From positions 148,499,577-148,563,576 of the forward strand of contig CP136065.1 of NCBI GenBank assembly GCA_032622095.1: 64,000 nt of DNA, read 5' to 3'. The notes below the pieces were generated by a model. It did no database searches. It was given only the letters and a program-made list of their open reading frames with translations, and was not told where the DNA came from. Positions 12,843 through 25,063 of the stretch are shown piece by piece; position 1 is the first letter of the stretch; each line of letters starts with the position of its first letter. The position numbers and the translations under genes were made by a program. Origin of the DNA: Siphonodentalium dalli. Taxonomy: Eukaryota; Mollusca; Scaphopoda; Gadilida; Siphonodentaliidae.

Positions 12843-12863
12843 GGGGGGGGGGGGGGGGGGGGG
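12843..12863. repeat. Poly-G tract, 21 G (copy 1)
   Basis: A run of 21 G. The equivalent run in copy 2 (29532-29549) has 18 G. It is one of the three tracts that account for the length difference between the copies. Confidence 0.95.
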
Positions 12864-12869
12864 CGCGTC

Positions 12870-14502
12870 ACCGCATCCGTGCGTATATAGAACTCATTTC
12901 GTCAATGTTTTATAATGTTTCTCCAGCCGCAACATACATGTAAGTTGCATGGAGGCATGTGACCACTTACTATATTGTTCAGCCCAATAGCAGGACATTC
13001 TGCAAACATATAAATTGTATTAATTTATGCGTGAGAAACGAAGTGACATTGGCGAAATTAGTTCAATATACAGCTTTTTCATAGAAATTAGTTTTATTTT
13101 GTTCGACCCCCCCCCCCCCATTTCCCCATACCGAAGAATGTCAATTGCAACAATTTCGTGATGTGGCTAAGACATTCGCGCTTGTGTTATGGAATTAAGC
13201 AATCAACAGACAATCTGATAATTCGAGCGTGGGTACAAGTCGCACCTACTATGTAATTGTCTGTTGTTCAATGCTCGAATGTTGCTTCGTTGATTTCTTG
13301 GTAAGACAATATCTTAGCCATTAAGAGCCGTCAAAAGAACAAAAGAAAGTAAGGTCTGTATCGTCTAAATACATCACGCGCAGCTAACGTCCGTACAACA
13401 AAAGCGTCATCACCTGGTGTTTGTTATTTACACAACTCCATGTGCTTGGAGCGATTAGTAATAGGTGTACATTGGTGTTGATTTCGTGTAGTGTCAATGG
13501 CAGACGCTGTGTGTTGTAATAAAAACAACTTGTGAGTGGAGATCAGGGAAACACTTTAAGTGACTGAGGTTTTTATTGCGAGTCAAATTTCCAAATGAAC
13601 TTCTTTCATTTGAAGTTTGATCCGTATTAATTCCAACATTTTACAAAACCAATCGATCTTTCCAACAAGCCGCAATTAAAAAAAATTATAATTGCATAGT
13701 CACCATGATATACTTATTGTCTTCCTGCGAATTGAATATATATGCACCAGATACCAATAGGTATAGATCAAACTAGGCACAAACACGCGAATAAATAAAA
13801 CTACCGATCGCGTTCAGATATCGTATTGCCTATTTCCGCTATATGTTACATTGTAATACACCGCAAATTTGTTTTGTCCATTCCAAATAATATGTTGGGT
13901 GGACCCAATGTACTTATTTCCATAGCAACCGTTTCAAATTTGATCACTGACATCATAACATTTCTGTCAACGTCAGTAGACTTTAGAAGATTGTCGTATG
14001 TTGAAATATACATGGGTAACTAAGCTATTATTGCCGAAAAAGGCAACCACATAAATTAATTATACCTGTTGTACTATTGCATGTAATTCGATTCTGTCCT
14101 ATGGCAGCAGTTACAAAACATATCTTCAATCTATGCTGAAATTTAAAACGTTGTTCTGTGATCAGGGACGTGGATAGAGTGTCTCCGCTGGGGGGGGGGG
14201 GGTGTCTGCCTTGGAATTTTCAACTGAACCCACCCACTTCATCCACACACAAATTTGGGTCTGGTCCAACCATTTTTGATGGAGATATGTCCCTTTTCGA
14301 CTCAGATGTGACATGTGGATCATAATAATACGAAAATGGTTTGGTTCAATGAATGTTATCTGATTTATGCCCCTTTTTGACTCAGAATTTCGTTTTTATT
14401 TTTTGGTGTATGGGACGGGAACTTAATTTAGTCTATACAATTTTAACCTCTCTGTTAAAGTTGTTTTCCAAAATCCGTTAAAAAACATGACCGTCAGCAG
14501 CT
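12870..14502. other. Unassigned stretch inside duplication copy 1
   Basis: No gene recognised. It contains a C-run at 13107-13119, an X-box-like motif on the minus strand at 13916-13929 and a G-run at about 14190-14202. Confidence 0.45.
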
Positions 14503-14870
14503 ATCTTGGATTTCAAATTTGAATCCATCGCGCACACTGCAACCCGCATTTATTATATATCTTTTATGTTAACTGATCATTGGAGCAATGGAATATGCCA
14601 TTGTGTGGGTCGCAGGCCCTTCCGATCTCTCAAAGTTTTAAGTTTATATAATGCGGTATAAAATTTCACCGCAGATTGACTCAAAATGACCACCAAGATG
14701 CCAAGGGAGTAGAAATATTGCCCCAGCCCGCCGTGTAATCAGTTACAGGTTTTGGTTGATACTATAAGACATAATTGACTTATATGCCTTATACATTGAA
14801 TAATAACGTTGCTGACACACCTAGGTTAATAGTTACTATTTTAACCACTGACATTACCAGAACTAATGCA
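14503..14870. repeat. Long inverted repeat, middle pair, left arm (copy 1)
   Basis: Imperfect reverse complement of 19413-19887. Landmarks include GGATTTCAAATTTGAATCCA, GTTAACTGATCATTGG, CAGGCCCTTCCGATCTCT, ATTGCCCCAGC and CCACTGACATTACCAG in the same order. Confidence 0.85.
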
Positions 14871-14975
14871 GTTTTCTCTCAAAAAGTTAATATATGATTA
14901 TGAATGATGTATATGCAAGTCTGGAAGGTATGAATGGTCGTGTGTAGGGTATTTGTATACCTGGAAGAGCTGTAT

Positions 14976-16792
14976 CACAGTGGATCAACGGACAGAAACG
15001 AAAACCGGAAGTCGTAGAGTTCGAGGCGAGGAATTTGTGTTGTCAAAGTTTGCACACACTTTCTGACACCGTTTTTTCTTCTAATAAACACATTTAGACA
15101 CCAATTTTGAACAGTTTAAGGTAAGTGAATATTTCGTCACTAATATTCGACGCGCGGCGATCAGTTATAATCAGTTGTCAGTGCTTTATCGCGGAAAAAT
15201 ATGCAATTTAATCATCGCCGCGCGACGATTTCTTCCACAAAATATCCAAGAAAATGTCAATTATCACAATTATCTCAACAACTTTTCGCCACAACCATTA
15301 TACCAATCGAAGCGCCTGTCCTCCTCCCACAAATACATATATTGAGTATTGTCATGGAATGTCTCAGTATTCCAAATTTCCAATTTATATACAGGTACCC
15401 GCTTCGAAATTACTGTCTGGTTAGTCCTGTACACCCCGAAATTTAGTCGCGATCGACCAGACCCGGCGGACAGTTATTGGTGTTCACCCCAGAGTCGAAC
15501 TGGGTTATTTCGTTGGCTGCCTTTCGCCAAAATTGACACATTTGGCCTACATTTTCTCTGTTGCAAAGAGATGCTGTTTTAGTTTTGTTACCGAACACAT
15601 TTTGCTCATTTTTTTCTCCAAACAACATAGTCATAATAATCATAATAAATAAAACAGAACAAGTCTGATAGACTCTTATCATATCATACACCATCCTCCA
15701 CGACGAAGTGTCCATACAATTTTGGTGGTATTTTCCTGATTTGTTACGCGAAAGTTTATTTACAAACGTTCAGTTGGATGCTATAGAATTCCATGGCCAA
15801 TTGCCTCAGAAAAACCACCAGCCTGTGTCTCACAACGGTCACATCTGAAAATATGTGATCATGTCGTCAGAAGTATATATTACCTGGAATTACAAAATAC
15901 TGTCTTTTTCTTGCACTGGAAATTGGGCCAATATAAAAATGGCTATACAAGTATATACACCCCATATACCCGTTTTAGTCCCCTCCTGATTGTTTTTCTT
16001 TGGATAATTTTTATGTAAACTTTTTCTTATGCCTTAATCGTCAAATTGTGTTTCAATGACACATTAATCAGTCTATTATGATAAAGAAATATCTAGAACT
16101 GACCATGGTCAGACTTCAGGATTGGATATCAGTTTCAGTGTCGCGTGTATAAGACACCGCTGAAAGACCATGTTGTAGCTGGGGAAATATAAAGATCCAT
16201 TATACCGTCATCGCCACGCAAAAATATAATGAAGAGCATTTATAATCTGTGAAAAAGTGTTTTTTCCACCATAAATTGTGGATAGTACTCTTCAGTTGAA
16301 TCACGACTAAGCGGACAGATATTTAGCGACTAATGATTGAATTTTTTGGACTAACCGGACAGTAATTTCGAAGTGGGTACCTGTATATAAATTGGAAATT
16401 TGGAATACTGAGACATTCCATGACAATACTCAATACATGTGGGAGGAGTACAGGCGCTTCGATAGATATAATGGTTGTGGCGAAAAGTTGTTGAGATGAT
16501 TGTGATAATTGACATTTTCTTGGATATTTTGTGGAAGAAATCGTCGCGCTGCGATGATTATATTGCATATTTTTCCGCGATAAAGCACTGACAACTGATT
16601 ATAACTGATCGCCGCGGGTCGAATATTAGTGACAAAATATTCACTTACCTTAAACTGTTCAAAATTGGTGTCTAAATGTGTTTATTAGAAGAAAAAACGG
16701 TGTCAGACAGTGTCGGCAAACTTTGACAACACAAATTCCTCGCCTCGAACTCTACGACTTCCGGTTTTCGTTTGTGTTCGTTGATCCACTGT
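14976..16792. mobile_element. Foldback element with about 460-bp inverted arms (copy 1)
   Basis: Arm 14976-15445 and arm 16345-16792 are highly similar reverse complements. Both contain CACAGTGGATCAACG at the outer end, AAACCGGAAGTCGTAGAGTT, and GCAGTTTAAG-like and TATCGCGGAAAAATATGCA segments. The arms even give matching 81-codon frames on opposite strands (15201-15446 plus and 16323-16568 minus), which is an effect of the inverted repeat and not evidence of a gene. The 900-bp centre holds a tRNA-like fragment on the minus strand and no protein gene. Long identical arms with a small centre fit a Foldback-type or non-autonomous DNA transposon. Confidence 0.85.
15479..15548 (-). ncRNA. tRNA-like fragment or Pol III (SINE-type) promoter (copy 1)
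   Basis: Read on the minus strand, an A-box-like TGGCGAAAGGCA is followed about 25 bp later by a perfect T-arm: stem CCCAG, 7-nt loop TTCGACT, stem CTGGG. Then come seven bases and CCA. The 5' acceptor strand pairs poorly and the anticodon arm is not convincing, so this is not a functional tRNA call. A decayed tRNA or the head of a tRNA-derived SINE is more likely. Confidence 0.35.
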
Positions 16793-16987
16793 GTGTATGG
16801 TCATTGGTAAGGTGTTTTGTATACAGTGTTCGCGTTGGACCGAAAAATATTGTGGCCAAATTAAACCGAGAGGCTGATTACGATCGGCAGATGTTTAACC
16901 CATACCTTGGCGATAGTGATTAGCTATTTTCAGCTAGGAATCTAAAATCCATAAGATTCAATGTCAATCTTCAAAGATTAGAACAAG

Positions 16988-17351
16988 ATTTTTTTTTAAA
17001 TACGCCCATAACTCTGTTAAACAAATCGGATCAAACCCATATTCGAATTATGTCTGTATTTTGGGCTGAGAAACTCACATACCAAATTTGATTTCAGATA
17101 TCTTTTTTTTAGTTATTGCAGCATGATTGAATTATAAGTCGAATAAGGGCCATAAGTCCATAAATTTCTTTTTTTAGATCAAACCCATATTTTAACTTGA
17201 TCTGTATTTTGGGCTGAGAAACAGATATACAAAATTTGGTTCCGATCGTATACAAAAATGTTTGAGTTATCGCACCATGCGTAATGTGTCTACCGGACGG
17301 ACGACAAGTGGTCAATCCGGACATCGACAATATGTGTACCATACTATGGTA
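16988..17351. repeat. Dispersed repeat with AGATCAAACCCATATT units (copy 1, block 1)
   Basis: Two units with the landmarks CCCATAACT, GATCAAACCCATATT, TGTATTTTGGGCTGAGAAAC and ATACAAAATTTGG, ending in a CCGGACGGACGACAAGTGG tail. The same unit recurs at 17600-17915. Confidence 0.8.
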
Positions 17352-17599
17352 TGGGTACACATAAAAATAAAAATAAATTAATCAATCAATAGGGGCAAAG
17401 AGTGTGTCCAAATAAACCAATTTAAAATGAGACATACCAAATGAAAGTATCAGGAATGTTGAGAAGTGTTATTTTTTAACAACAGAAATCCATGCAATTG
17501 AATGAGGAGAAACCTGGAGATATAATAGAAGAATGATTAATTGAAAAAATATAATGAGAACATCCATACAAATGAACAATATTTCAATTAAAACTTTTA

Positions 17600-17915
17600 A
17601 CTCCATAAAAAAAATCAGATCAAACCCATATTCAAACTCGATCTGTATGTTGGGCTGAGAAACTCATATACGAAATTTGGCTCCAATCGAAAAAGGGCCA
17701 TAACTATTTTTTTTTAAATTGAATCAAACCCATATTTGAACTCGATTTGTATTTTAGCCTGAGAAACCCATATACAAAATTTGGTTCTGATCGGATAGAA
17801 AATGTTTGAATTATCGCATTATGTGTAAAGTGTCTGCGGACAGACGGATGGACACACGACGAGTGGTCAATCCGGCCGTCGACACTATGTGTACTTTTCA
17901 GCGCCTTTGAATTAG
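17600..17915. repeat. Dispersed repeat with AGATCAAACCCATATT units (copy 1, block 2)
   Basis: Two further units of the repeat at 16988-17351 with the same tail (GGACAGACGGATGGACACAC and GAGTGGTCAATCCGG). Confidence 0.8.
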
Positions 17916-17989
17916 CTTCCCGTATCCATTTGGGGTAAAAAGAAAGTTTGGCCAAATGAATTTTTTATTGGCTAATTTAGAGTGAACCT

Positions 17990-19032
17990 ATGGTCATGGG
18001 TAGGATGTACATTGTATATGTATATCTTTGGTGGTTATATGACCATTGTTGTTGAGAATATGTATACGGGGTGACTGTATGGGTAATGTTGAGATGAATG
18101 GGTATACATTGCATGACTGTATATGGTCATGAATGTGGTGAATATGTATACAGGGAGTGACTATGTGGTTATGGGTCAGACGTAGGAGTGTACCTGGTGT
18201 GCCTACATGGTTACTCATTACCGGATGGTGTGTACCCAATTGTATGGCCTTATGTGAGGTGTTTGTCTATAAAGCAGGTGGCCATATGACCATTGGTGAG
18301 GTGTATTTGTATGCATGTCATGGGTGGGTGTATATGTATATCTCGAGTGGCTATATGGCTATGGGTGTGGTGAATAGGTATACAGGGAGTGACCATATGG
18401 TCAATAGTGAGGTGAATATGTGTACAAGGAGTGACTTTATGACCCTGAATGTGGAGCATATGTATACAGGAAGTGACCATATGGTCATGGGCCATGTGTA
18501 GGGGTATACCCGGTGTACCTGCATGGTGACTCATGTCTGTATGTTCATTTGTGGGGTGTAAATGTATACCCAAGTGTGTCTGTATGGTCATTGGTGAGGT
18601 GTATGTGTATAAAGCATTTAGTTGTATGGCCATTGGTGAGGTGTATATGAATACCTGGAACGATTCAATGGTCATGGGTGGGTGTATATGTATATCTTGA
18701 GTGGTTATGACCATGGCTGTTTCGAATATTTATACACAGAGGCCAATAGTGATGTGAATATATGTATACAAGGAGGAACTCAGTGTATGATCATGCATGT
18801 GGTGAATAGATATACAGGGAGTGACTATATGGTCATGGGTCAGGTGTATGAGTATACCCGGTGTGCATGTATGATGACTCCCGGCTGTATGGTCATGGGT
18901 GGGGCGTACGGATACACCCAATGGTGGCCGCATGGTCATCGGTGAGGTGTTTGTGTATAAAGTGATTGGTTTTATGGTCTGGTATATTTGTCTGGTCTAT
19001 ATACAGCATGACTCTATGGCCATGGGTGTGCC
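17990..19032. repeat. GT-rich minisatellite with higher-order structure (copy 1)
   Basis: About 1 kb made of degenerate 50-60-bp subunits of the type GTGAATATGTATACAGGGAG plus TGACCATATGGTCATGGG. A higher-order period is visible: GTATATGTATATCT recurs at about 18013, 18328 and 18681, and CCCGGTGTACCTGCATGGTG-like segments at about 18189, 18511 and 18857, giving superunits of about 315-355 bp. Long open frames on both strands (154 codons minus, 114 plus) are repetitive His/Thr or Met/Tyr/Gly strings produced by the satellite. Confidence 0.9.
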
Positions 19033-19412
19033 GCAAAGGTTGGCTTATGGTGGCTATCACTTTCCACAATAACTCAAATATATTCTAATTAATAGAGATG
19101 TTTAGTTGTCAGTTGATTAAGTAACATTTTAATAACCAAGTGAGTTACAATTTGCTACATTTTCAGAGCAGCATATAATAATGTACGGGATATAATTATA
19201 TGGATTTTACCAAATCCGATTGCCATTTTGCAAGCCATCTTGAGTAATTTTGTCTAAAAAAAAAACCTTGTGACACATTTAAGACAGTTCAAAACGATAA
19301 CACCTTTAATACCAAAGATAGTTCCATTTTACTTGAAAAATAATTGTCCAAACCTGAAAAGTTAATTTGTGCCGATATCACGTTTGTGAGAGGGAAATCC
19401 AACATCAATATG

Positions 19413-19887
19413 TCTGGTAATGTCAGTGGTTATAGTAGCAACTATTAACCAAGGTGCATCAGCAATGTTAGTATTCAATGTATAGAAGGATTATAGTCGA
19501 TTTTATTCATGAACCACAACTTGTAAGTGATTGCAATATATGCTGGGGCAATATAGCTACCATTTTCCATAATACGTCATGGGTCATAAGTCATATTTAG
19601 TCAAAGTGACAATTTTGGTTCCATTGAATTGGAATATTCATAGGTAAAGGTATGCCTCACTTATGCACAGTTCTGCTCATTTCTTTTTGTGATATGACTA
19701 GAATCACAATGGTGATTTTTTGCGAAATTTTATAGCACGTTCTGTAAAATAAAATTGTTTAGAGATCGGAAGGGCCTGCTACTCACATAATGGCATATTT
19801 CATTGCCCCAATGATCAGTTAACATACAAAATATATAATAAATGCGGATTGCAGCGTGTGGCGGTGGATTCAAATTTGAAATCCAAT
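19413..19887. repeat. Long inverted repeat, middle pair, right arm (copy 1)
   Basis: Partner of 14503-14870. This arm is about 100 bp longer owing to an internal segment between the CCTTCCGATC and ATTGCCCCAGC landmarks. The pair encloses the inner hairpin element and the minisatellite and could be the ends of a single 5.4-kb element. Confidence 0.85.
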
Positions 19888-20796
19888 GACCTGTTAACAT
19901 GAAAAATATAAATAAAGTTGTAATTCTCAACCAGTTTCAAACAGCAGAAACTAATCTAGAAAATATTAGTGAAAAATAGTCAATTTGTTCACTTCCGGCG
20001 GCCATATTGGTGGCCAACTTGGAATGGGGAGTTAAGATTTTAACCCTAAAATGCTAGCATTGTGTCCTAGCTTCACAATAATATAATACATTTGTATACA
20101 TTTATCAAGATTTTCTCTCTATAATTTACATCAACCTAACTTATAGTGCCTCGTCTTAAAACACGGCGACCATGTTGGACGCCATCTTGTTTCGTATATA
20201 CGCGGACACTTTCTTTCCTTGTTAACATTGCTTAAAATTTCAGGGACATAATAATGAATAAAATGTTAAGACCTATGGTGTGCGGTGTAGAAGTACCCTA
20301 TCAACTTCCTGACTATTATATTTGCATTTTCATTGCCATCGCGTGAACTTTTGACATTCTGGTGACGTCGTCAACGACAATGTCATATATGTTCTTGCTA
20401 CCGGTGGATAGAGTATTCCAATACCCACAAAATTACACATCGCCTGTTGAATTCAATCACAATGGCATCCCTCGTATATGGGATACCATTGCCCCCACCA
20501 CATCATAATGGTAACACATTAGGGTACATAAAAATACCAAAGAAGAAGTGGGTGCACCAGGGGTCCCACCAGCTCATGGACTAATGCAACAAATTGGGGT
20601 AGGTTAATCATAAAGACAAACAATATGACCTAAAGTTATAAAGACACAGCATATTTTTATTTTTTTATTTTTACAATGACCTTTCACCTTTCACAGTGAC
20701 CCTGACCCTTGAGATGAGTACTGGCGGTCCATTATGGAGAATAGATTTATATATATATTATTATATAACTATATCCACCAATAAGTCCAGTCCTAT
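19888..20796. other. Unassigned stretch inside duplication copy 1
   Basis: No gene recognised. It contains two GCCATCTTG/GGCCATATTGG words resembling the 9.2-kb array and an AT dinucleotide run near 20749-20765. Confidence 0.4.
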
Positions 20797-23366
20797 TAGT
20801 CCAGGCACATTAGACATGGAAGTGGAAAAGTAAGGAAATAAATCGGGGAAAGCTGATTTTTTTATATTATTTTGGTCATAACATCGCGGACGCGTCACGA
20901 AAAGTCCCCTAAAATCCGATTTGAGCTTTCTGAGTTACATCATTTTTTCCATATAATTAAACAAAACAATATTTTTCACAATGATGGAAATAATTGGATG
21001 TTGTAACAATTTTTCAGCCGAAACGTATACAAAAAGCACTCAATATTGTTCGATATACAATTCTCGAACCAACGACACCCATTCAAAGGGAAATATCGAA
21101 TGAATTTCGCATATATAGATATGAAATAAAACACTGAGCCAAAATACTGACGATTTTGAAGACAAACTGATGTATTCGATGTCGGATTTCTCAGGCTTCT
21201 CAAAACATAGGCGCAAGCTATCTATTTTAAAAACTGCACAGACACCACCCCGTCGCTATAATAGGCAGAACTAGCGAGTACGCACATCATAAGTTGTCAA
21301 AACTTGTAAAAACATAACCCTACCCCCGAAACTGGTTGTCAACGATCTGGTCGTATTTTGATATTCTATTTTGTCTAAGCTAGTCATATGCATTACTAAG
21401 TTATACCAGTATATGTGAAATATGAGTACGAGAGCGAATATAGTGACACGATCAGAATACTACAAACGCGGTCATGAAATGGCTGTCAAAATGGCCGCAA
21501 CCACCAAGCTAAGCCGAAATGATGGCAAATTATTATATAACCACCTAGTAGGTAAAATACGTATTAACAATATACAAGTCTGTTGTTAAATATCTTTAAA
21601 GGTACACAGTTCATTAAAACAGGCCCATGTGGAGGATTTATCGGCCATTGCAACGCAGATCAAACCCAATGAATTACATCTTTAAAATTTCGGGTTTTCT
21701 GTTTACAGTCGGGGCCAAAAATAATAATTTCGGGCATGCAACATACGAAGTAATGTTTCGCCACACAGTGTATGGTAGTTTCGTTCGGCGTGATGATAAA
21801 TTATTGAATGGAACGCAGAAACTTAAGTGCATATCCTTGCGGTATAAATAGTAGTTACATTTCCGGATTGTTCATCACTGTACATGATAATAAACCACAC
21901 ACGTATGTTGCAATTCTTATTATATTGCAAAGAAACCGCCACCTCTTCAAAAGATTAGCACTGCATCACACCAGATCAAATAGACAGCACATCGTACATT
22001 TGATATACGACTAATTTTCGTGCTGCTTCCAAACCGGTCTCTTAGTAAACAATTTGTTCAACTTACTTCAGTCGGCAACTTGCAACTGGAATATGCTATT
22101 ACGCAATGTACAATATTAGTTTTCCGTATTTTGTTGTTTGAAAATATCTTGCCAAAACCACCCATGAACTTGTGCAAAATATCAGGTGATCATCGTTTAA
22201 AGCTGTTATTTCAGCGTTGAACATTGACTCAATGTTGCTAGTTATGGTTGTTAGTTCAGCAGATATGTGTAACATTAGGGAGAAGGGATACACACGGTAA
22301 TGCGGTTGCAGAAAACATAGTACCCTTCGCGTATATGTGACCTTGGTGAATATAACCAAGTATTATTTCCAGGTATAAAGACAGTCTCTGTCACAGAGTA
22401 TGTGGGCAATTTTGTTCAAGTTTAGATTTTTTTAAAGAAAGTATATGGCACTCCTTTGTGTTTTGATAAATTGCTTTCATAGTATACCACCATGCATTCT
22501 TGTGATAACAGCGAAATATTCGTGTTTTATTACTTATTCTTAGGCAAAAATTACTAATATTTTAAGACACGGAGAATATAATCTACACAATTCACCCATT
22601 ACTCTATGAATATCTCTCATACTGCTCTATAGCAGTGTATTTCGAAAGGTTTGATGGTGTATATATCAAAAGAAATGATGACCGGTCACATTAGTGATAC
22701 TGCTATGAGCACATATATTTCGGCTTCTATGAAAGGTCACAGAATCAATTCTTCGCTATTAAATTTCATTTTACAGTGTAGTGTACATATATATCACACG
22801 ATTCAAGATAAATAGTGCAGCAAAATTTGCCTTATTCTCCCGTTTCGTTGCGGTCAAAAAGTCCAGATTTAACCATTTTATGAGACCTTGCTTTTCGCTA
22901 TATCTCTCGCGATATATATATGGATTAATTCGCACATACCCGATAAAATGTTTCTTTTATTCTCTGCAATCATTCTTCCTCACATATTTCGAGCGTGTTG
23001 TCACTCTTATGGGACTAGCTATTCAATTATGCATAAAATGTAAATTTCATTCTATTTTGGCCATTTTGGCGGCCATTTTGGGATATCAATTCAACTTATA
23101 TGGTTCACGGCTAAGCATTGTTTGTATGTATGTCAATGTATTATGAATTTGGAATTAATTGATCTACACATGACTGCATTCCCATATGGCCTGATGGAGA
23201 TGCTTCAGAATTTGAACCATTCCGAAAAATCAAGATATCTCAAAAAGCTCAACTCGGATTTTAGGGGACTTTTGCCACGTTGTTCATAAACATGTTCTTA
23301 TTGATCCCTGAAAAAATCAGTTTTCCCCGATTTTTTACACTAGTGAAACCTTATGTGCCTGGACTA
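20797..23366. mobile_element. Possible DNA element with about 150-bp inverted ends (copy 1)
   Basis: Segment 20797-20960 is an imperfect reverse complement of 23222-23366. Landmarks are TAGTCCAGGCACAT at the outer edge, AAATCGGGGAAA, AAAAGTCCCCTAAAATCCGA and TTGAGCTTT. The 2.3-kb interior has several frames up to 121 codons (22781-23146) without recognisable family features. Interpreting the whole as one element is an inference. Confidence 0.65.
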
Positions 23367-23423
23367 TATCACCAATATACTTTATATATGATAATTTTCC
23401 AGAATTCTCAGAAATCACACACT

Positions 23424-23437
23424 GTTGCTATGGTAAC
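23424..23437. promoter_or_regulatory. RFX X-box-like palindrome GTTGCTATGGTAAC
   Basis: 14-bp motif of the RFX type just outside the right inverted end of the 20797-23366 element; duplicated at 40117-40130. A further one, GTTGCCATGGAAAC, lies at 23990-24003 (copy 2: 40683-40696). Confidence 0.35.
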
Positions 23438-23824
23438 ACCAATTTTAGGAAACTAAGTGATAAGAAGCTTGTTAACGTTGGTTTCCAATGTCTCCAGTAT
23501 ATGGGCTTTATGAAAACATATGTTGCTGAAAATTCACAAAACATTTTACGAAACCCATTTTTTAATTACAAATGACAGGCTATTAATACCATGGCAAAGA
23601 TGGGCAGCTGAGATACAAAATTGTCATAATCAAGCCCTGATTATGACCATTCAAATAGTTCAAACTGGAAAACGAAATACATCTATAAGGCAGTTCATAC
23701 AACAAATTGAAGGCAAGAAACTCCCGATTCTACATAAATTACATGGTTTGGGGTTATTTGCGAAATAAATGCATTTATGGGCAAGTGAATGTAGAATTAC
23801 TTGTTGTTAATGAACTTATTATTA

Positions 23825-24137
23825 AATGACCTTGACCTTAGTGAATGACCTTGACACATATGTCTCTCCCCATTTATATTATGAAGTGGCGAATCACTTG
23901 TGTTCTCAACTTAGATACTAATATCAAACATAGTACCAATTAGTTTCACAGAAAGAGGTATTTCCCGTTTCCTCCCATTTCCAGATGCCGTTGCCATGGA
24001 AACCAAATTTATTTCTCACCAGTATCTGGTAATCCGGGCACCCCCGCCAAAAAGATTACCGTTTGTTCAAAGAACATAAGTTCCAAATTTCATGCTTTAA
24101 TCCGGCCAGTCACGATTTTTTGGTTAATTGACTGGGC
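23825..24137. repeat. Long inverted repeat, outer pair, right arm (copy 1)
   Basis: Partner of 11131-11453, about 12.4 kb apart. The arms have diverged by small indels and substitutions, so the structure is far older than the 16.7-kb tandem duplication. Confidence 0.78.
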
Positions 24138-24415
24138 TATATGTGATGGAATTGATTATCAGATTCTGACACAACCAGTGTATACCATTCTATCACTATG
24201 ATATCCATCCTGGCAATTTCTGTGAAGTAAAATGTCTCATTTGAATCTTGGTGGAATTGGTTAGTAATTGATGGCATCAAATTTGATCAAATAATGATGT
24301 GAAAAGTTATAGTTTCATGACAATTAATTTAATAATTCTCAGGAACAGCCGCGGGTCAAAATGTTGTCAGTTTTGTCTGATAACCTATTCCTATTTTTGA
24401 AACTTCGCATATAGT

Positions 24416-24849
24416 TTAACCCTTTACCCAACAAACCGGCCAAAAAACGCCCAAATAAAGCTTCAACAGCCTAAAATATCTTCGGTCTGTCTCAATAACA
24501 CCCTACAAATATGGATATCATTGGAACCGGTTCATTGACCACATTGTGATGGTTACAGTTATGCCCTGTGCCAATGCATTCTCTTATATATGCGAGTCGA
24601 CCATAGGTCGCCTCGCATATGTAAGAGAATGCATTGGCCTAAAAAAAATCTTTTTTTAATACTTTTTACCATTTTTTCTTACATTCTTTAACAATTTTAT
24701 AATTTTTAACAATATTTATAATATTTTTCTACATTCTTTGACAATTTTAAGCCAATGCATTCTCTTATATATGCGAGGCGACCTATGGTCGACTCGCATA
24801 TATAAGAGAATGCATTGGCACAGGGCCGTTCTGTTGGGTAAAGGGTTAA
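24416..24849. mobile_element. TTAA-flanked MITE with two internal hairpins (copy 1)
   Basis: Ends are TTAACCCTTTACCCAACA and its reverse complement. Inside are two hairpins of the CCAATGCATTCTCTTATATA type (24571-24640 and 24762-24829), in mirrored positions around an AT-rich centre. TTAA at both edges and a CCCTTT start fit piggyBac-type MITEs. Confidence 0.82.
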
Positions 24850-25063
24850 CCAATAAGATTTGGAAGCCCCTTGTGGCAGTCAGTCTATCTGTTCAAGTTT
24901 GTCAGTTGCTTACCAAGGGTCAGTGGTTTCGTCATGCAATAGTCTCATTGCTGCCAATTAAATTGACAACATGGTGATATGGATTAGCAGCTAAAAATGT
25001 TAAAAAAACCTCAACAAACCAGACATTCACATTTCTCCAACCATAGGTCCACAGATATCTGAG

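Noticed and set aside
15201-16568. Pair of similar 81-codon proteins on opposite strands (15201-15446 plus, 16323-16568 minus)
   Set aside because: They mirror each other because they lie in the arms of an inverted repeat; no coding signature.
18250-18714. 154-codon His/Thr-rich frame on the minus strand as a metal-binding protein
   Set aside because: It lies wholly in the minisatellite, has an overlapping repetitive frame on the other strand and is a by-product of the repeat.
22781-23146. 121-codon frame as a membrane protein gene
   Set aside because: Low-complexity hydrophobic frame of AT-rich DNA, no family motif, inside an inverted-repeat-bounded segment.
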